From an uncultured Actinomycetes bacterium (GTDB lineage Bacteria > Actinomycetota > Actinomycetes > S36-B12): a DNA stretch of 15,020 nt. The DNA lies in the NCBI GenBank assembly GCA_903918595.1, contig CAIXFB010000100.1:1-15020 (forward strand), written 5' to 3'. A model generated the notes under the pieces. That model ran no database searches and had not been told where the DNA came from. It saw nothing but the letters and a program-made list of their open reading frames with translations. Position numbers and translations under genes: made by a program. Shown here piece after piece: positions 14,465-15,020 of the stretch (the stretch's first letter is position 1; each line of letters starts with the position of its first letter).

Positions 14465-14761
14465 CTACAGGCGGTCGGCGTCGAGGTCAGCCAGCACCCG
14501 ACGAAGCCCGCCATGTAGCTCATCAAAGACCGACGCGTGTTCAGAAACTGCAACTCCATCTAGCAGGCTCAATGCGTCGAGGGATGCATCTACACGAGGC
14601 TCACCAGTTGGTTCCCATACGGGAAGGACGAGTTCTGGATCATCTAGTTCATCTAGAACCATAACTTCCTCGACAACGATGCTCTCTTCTACAGGCACAA
14701 TTTCCTCGGCCGCTTCAGCATCGATCATCCCACTGCCTTCTGCATAGATGTGGTCGGTCAT
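14465..14761 (-). CDS. Small acidic protein of unknown function upstream of tlyA
   Basis: 98 residues; I do not recognise a named family. The first half is highly acidic with alternating Val/Ile and Glu (VPVEESIVVEEVMVLDEL, 22-39), then a proline-containing linker (PVWEPTGEP). A short amphipathic helix at the C-terminus reads SVFDELHGGLRRVLADLD. Similar small proteins ending in a (V/I)H-x-x-L-R-x-x-L-x-x-(L/I)D-type helix often precede tlyA in actinobacteria, so the helix is probably the conserved part. There are no Cys residues, signal peptide or membrane segment. The ATG overlaps the upstream stop as ATGA, and the stop is 7 nt before tlyA. Its reality as a gene rests on the overlapping start, the intact frame and position. 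Confidence 0.75.
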   Translation of the reverse strand: MTDHIYAEGSGMIDAEAAEEIVPVEESIVVEEVMVLDELDDPELVLPVWEPTGEPRVDASLDALSLLDGVAVSEHASVFDELHGGLRRVLADLDADRL

Positions 14762-15020
14762 GTTGCTGACTCCTCGGATTTTGTGGAGCCTTCAACAGCA
14801 ACCTTCTTCTTCTTGATTGGGACTTCGACAGTGTCGACTTCTGCAGACTCAATGACGACATCGTCTTCCCCAGTGTCACAGCACGAGCAATCAGCACACA
14901 TTCCTTGCACAACTTTCAATTCCTCATCGAGGCGTTGAACGTGCCTGCGGAGCGCAGCCAACTCGTCCTCGCGAACAAAACCGACTCGACCGACTGCTTT
15001 GTCGACCTCCGTGCGGATCA
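14758..15020 (-). CDS. C-terminal part of a coiled-coil (phasin-like) protein with a Cys cluster, cut by the window edge
   Basis: The frame is open from the right edge to the TGA at 14760-14758, giving 86 visible residues; the N-terminus is outside. It begins within an amphipathic helix (IRTEVDKAVGRVGFVREDEL), followed by a heptad-like stretch (LAALRRHVQRLDEELKVV) ending near residue 37. This resembles the C-terminal leucine-rich helix of the short phasin-like or UbiK-like helical proteins often found here in actinobacteria. Next comes a Cys cluster, C41-A-D-C44-S-C46-C47, then an acidic Val-rich tail with a KKKK patch at 69-72. The tail is low-complexity. A metal site or disulfide set is conceivable but unproven. 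An in-frame TTG at 14961 could be misread as a start; the reading continues through conserved-looking helix upstream, so I treat the gene as truncated by the edge. Confidence 0.7.
   Translation of the reverse strand, partial: IRTEVDKAVGRVGFVREDELAALRRHVQRLDEELKVVQGMCADCSCCDTGEDDVVIESAEVDTVEVPIKKKKVAVEGSTKSEESAT

Overview
The window suggests an actinobacterium. By eye the GC is moderately high, in the mid-50s percent, and GTG and TTG starts are frequent. TlyA, an AroH-class chorismate mutase and a Rv1700-like Nudix protein are all present. As far as I recall, the order tlyA-nadK-recN-(...)-pyrG-nudix-(ald)-xerD-(...)-parA-scpA-scpB-rluB-aroH-tyrA-cmk-plsC-der is a block conserved in Streptomyces and, with some losses, in Mycobacterium. 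The block is unusually compact here: nothing lies between recN and pyrG, where many relatives carry extra genes. That would fit a small-genome, possibly aquatic lineage, but this is inference and I do not assign a taxon.

All 18 coding regions are on the minus strand, so transcription runs from the right edge to the left edge. From the right the order is: the 3' part of a coiled-coil protein with a Cys cluster (cut by the edge), an acidic 98-residue protein, tlyA, nadK, recN, pyrG, a Nudix hydrolase, ald, xerD, an orphan parA, scpA, scpB, rluB, aroH, tyrA, cmk, a degenerate PlsC-like protein, and the 5' part of der (cut by the left edge). Ten of the 17 junctions are overlaps of 1 to 8 nt, mostly the ATGA/GTGA type. 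Only three gaps exceed 30 nt: about 76 nt before ald, 77 nt before parA and 42 nt before aroH. There is no gene-free stretch over 300 bases, and I see no tRNA, rRNA, CRISPR array, insertion sequence or integrase-type mobile element (XerD is the housekeeping recombinase).

The genes form several functional groups. Chromosome maintenance is covered by recN (break repair), xerD (dimer resolution), parA and scpA/scpB (condensin partners). Ribosome maturation is covered by tlyA (2'-O-methylation), rluB (pseudouridine) and der (50S assembly GTPase). Nucleotide and cofactor supply is covered by nadK, pyrG, cmk and the Nudix enzyme. Amino-acid metabolism is covered by ald, aroH and tyrA.

This is essentially a housekeeping region and I found no undescribed defence or metabolic system. 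The points most worth a second look are the PlsC-like protein, which has lost its acyltransferase catalytic motifs, a 20-nt dyad between rluB and aroH, and the Cys-cluster coiled-coil protein at the right edge.
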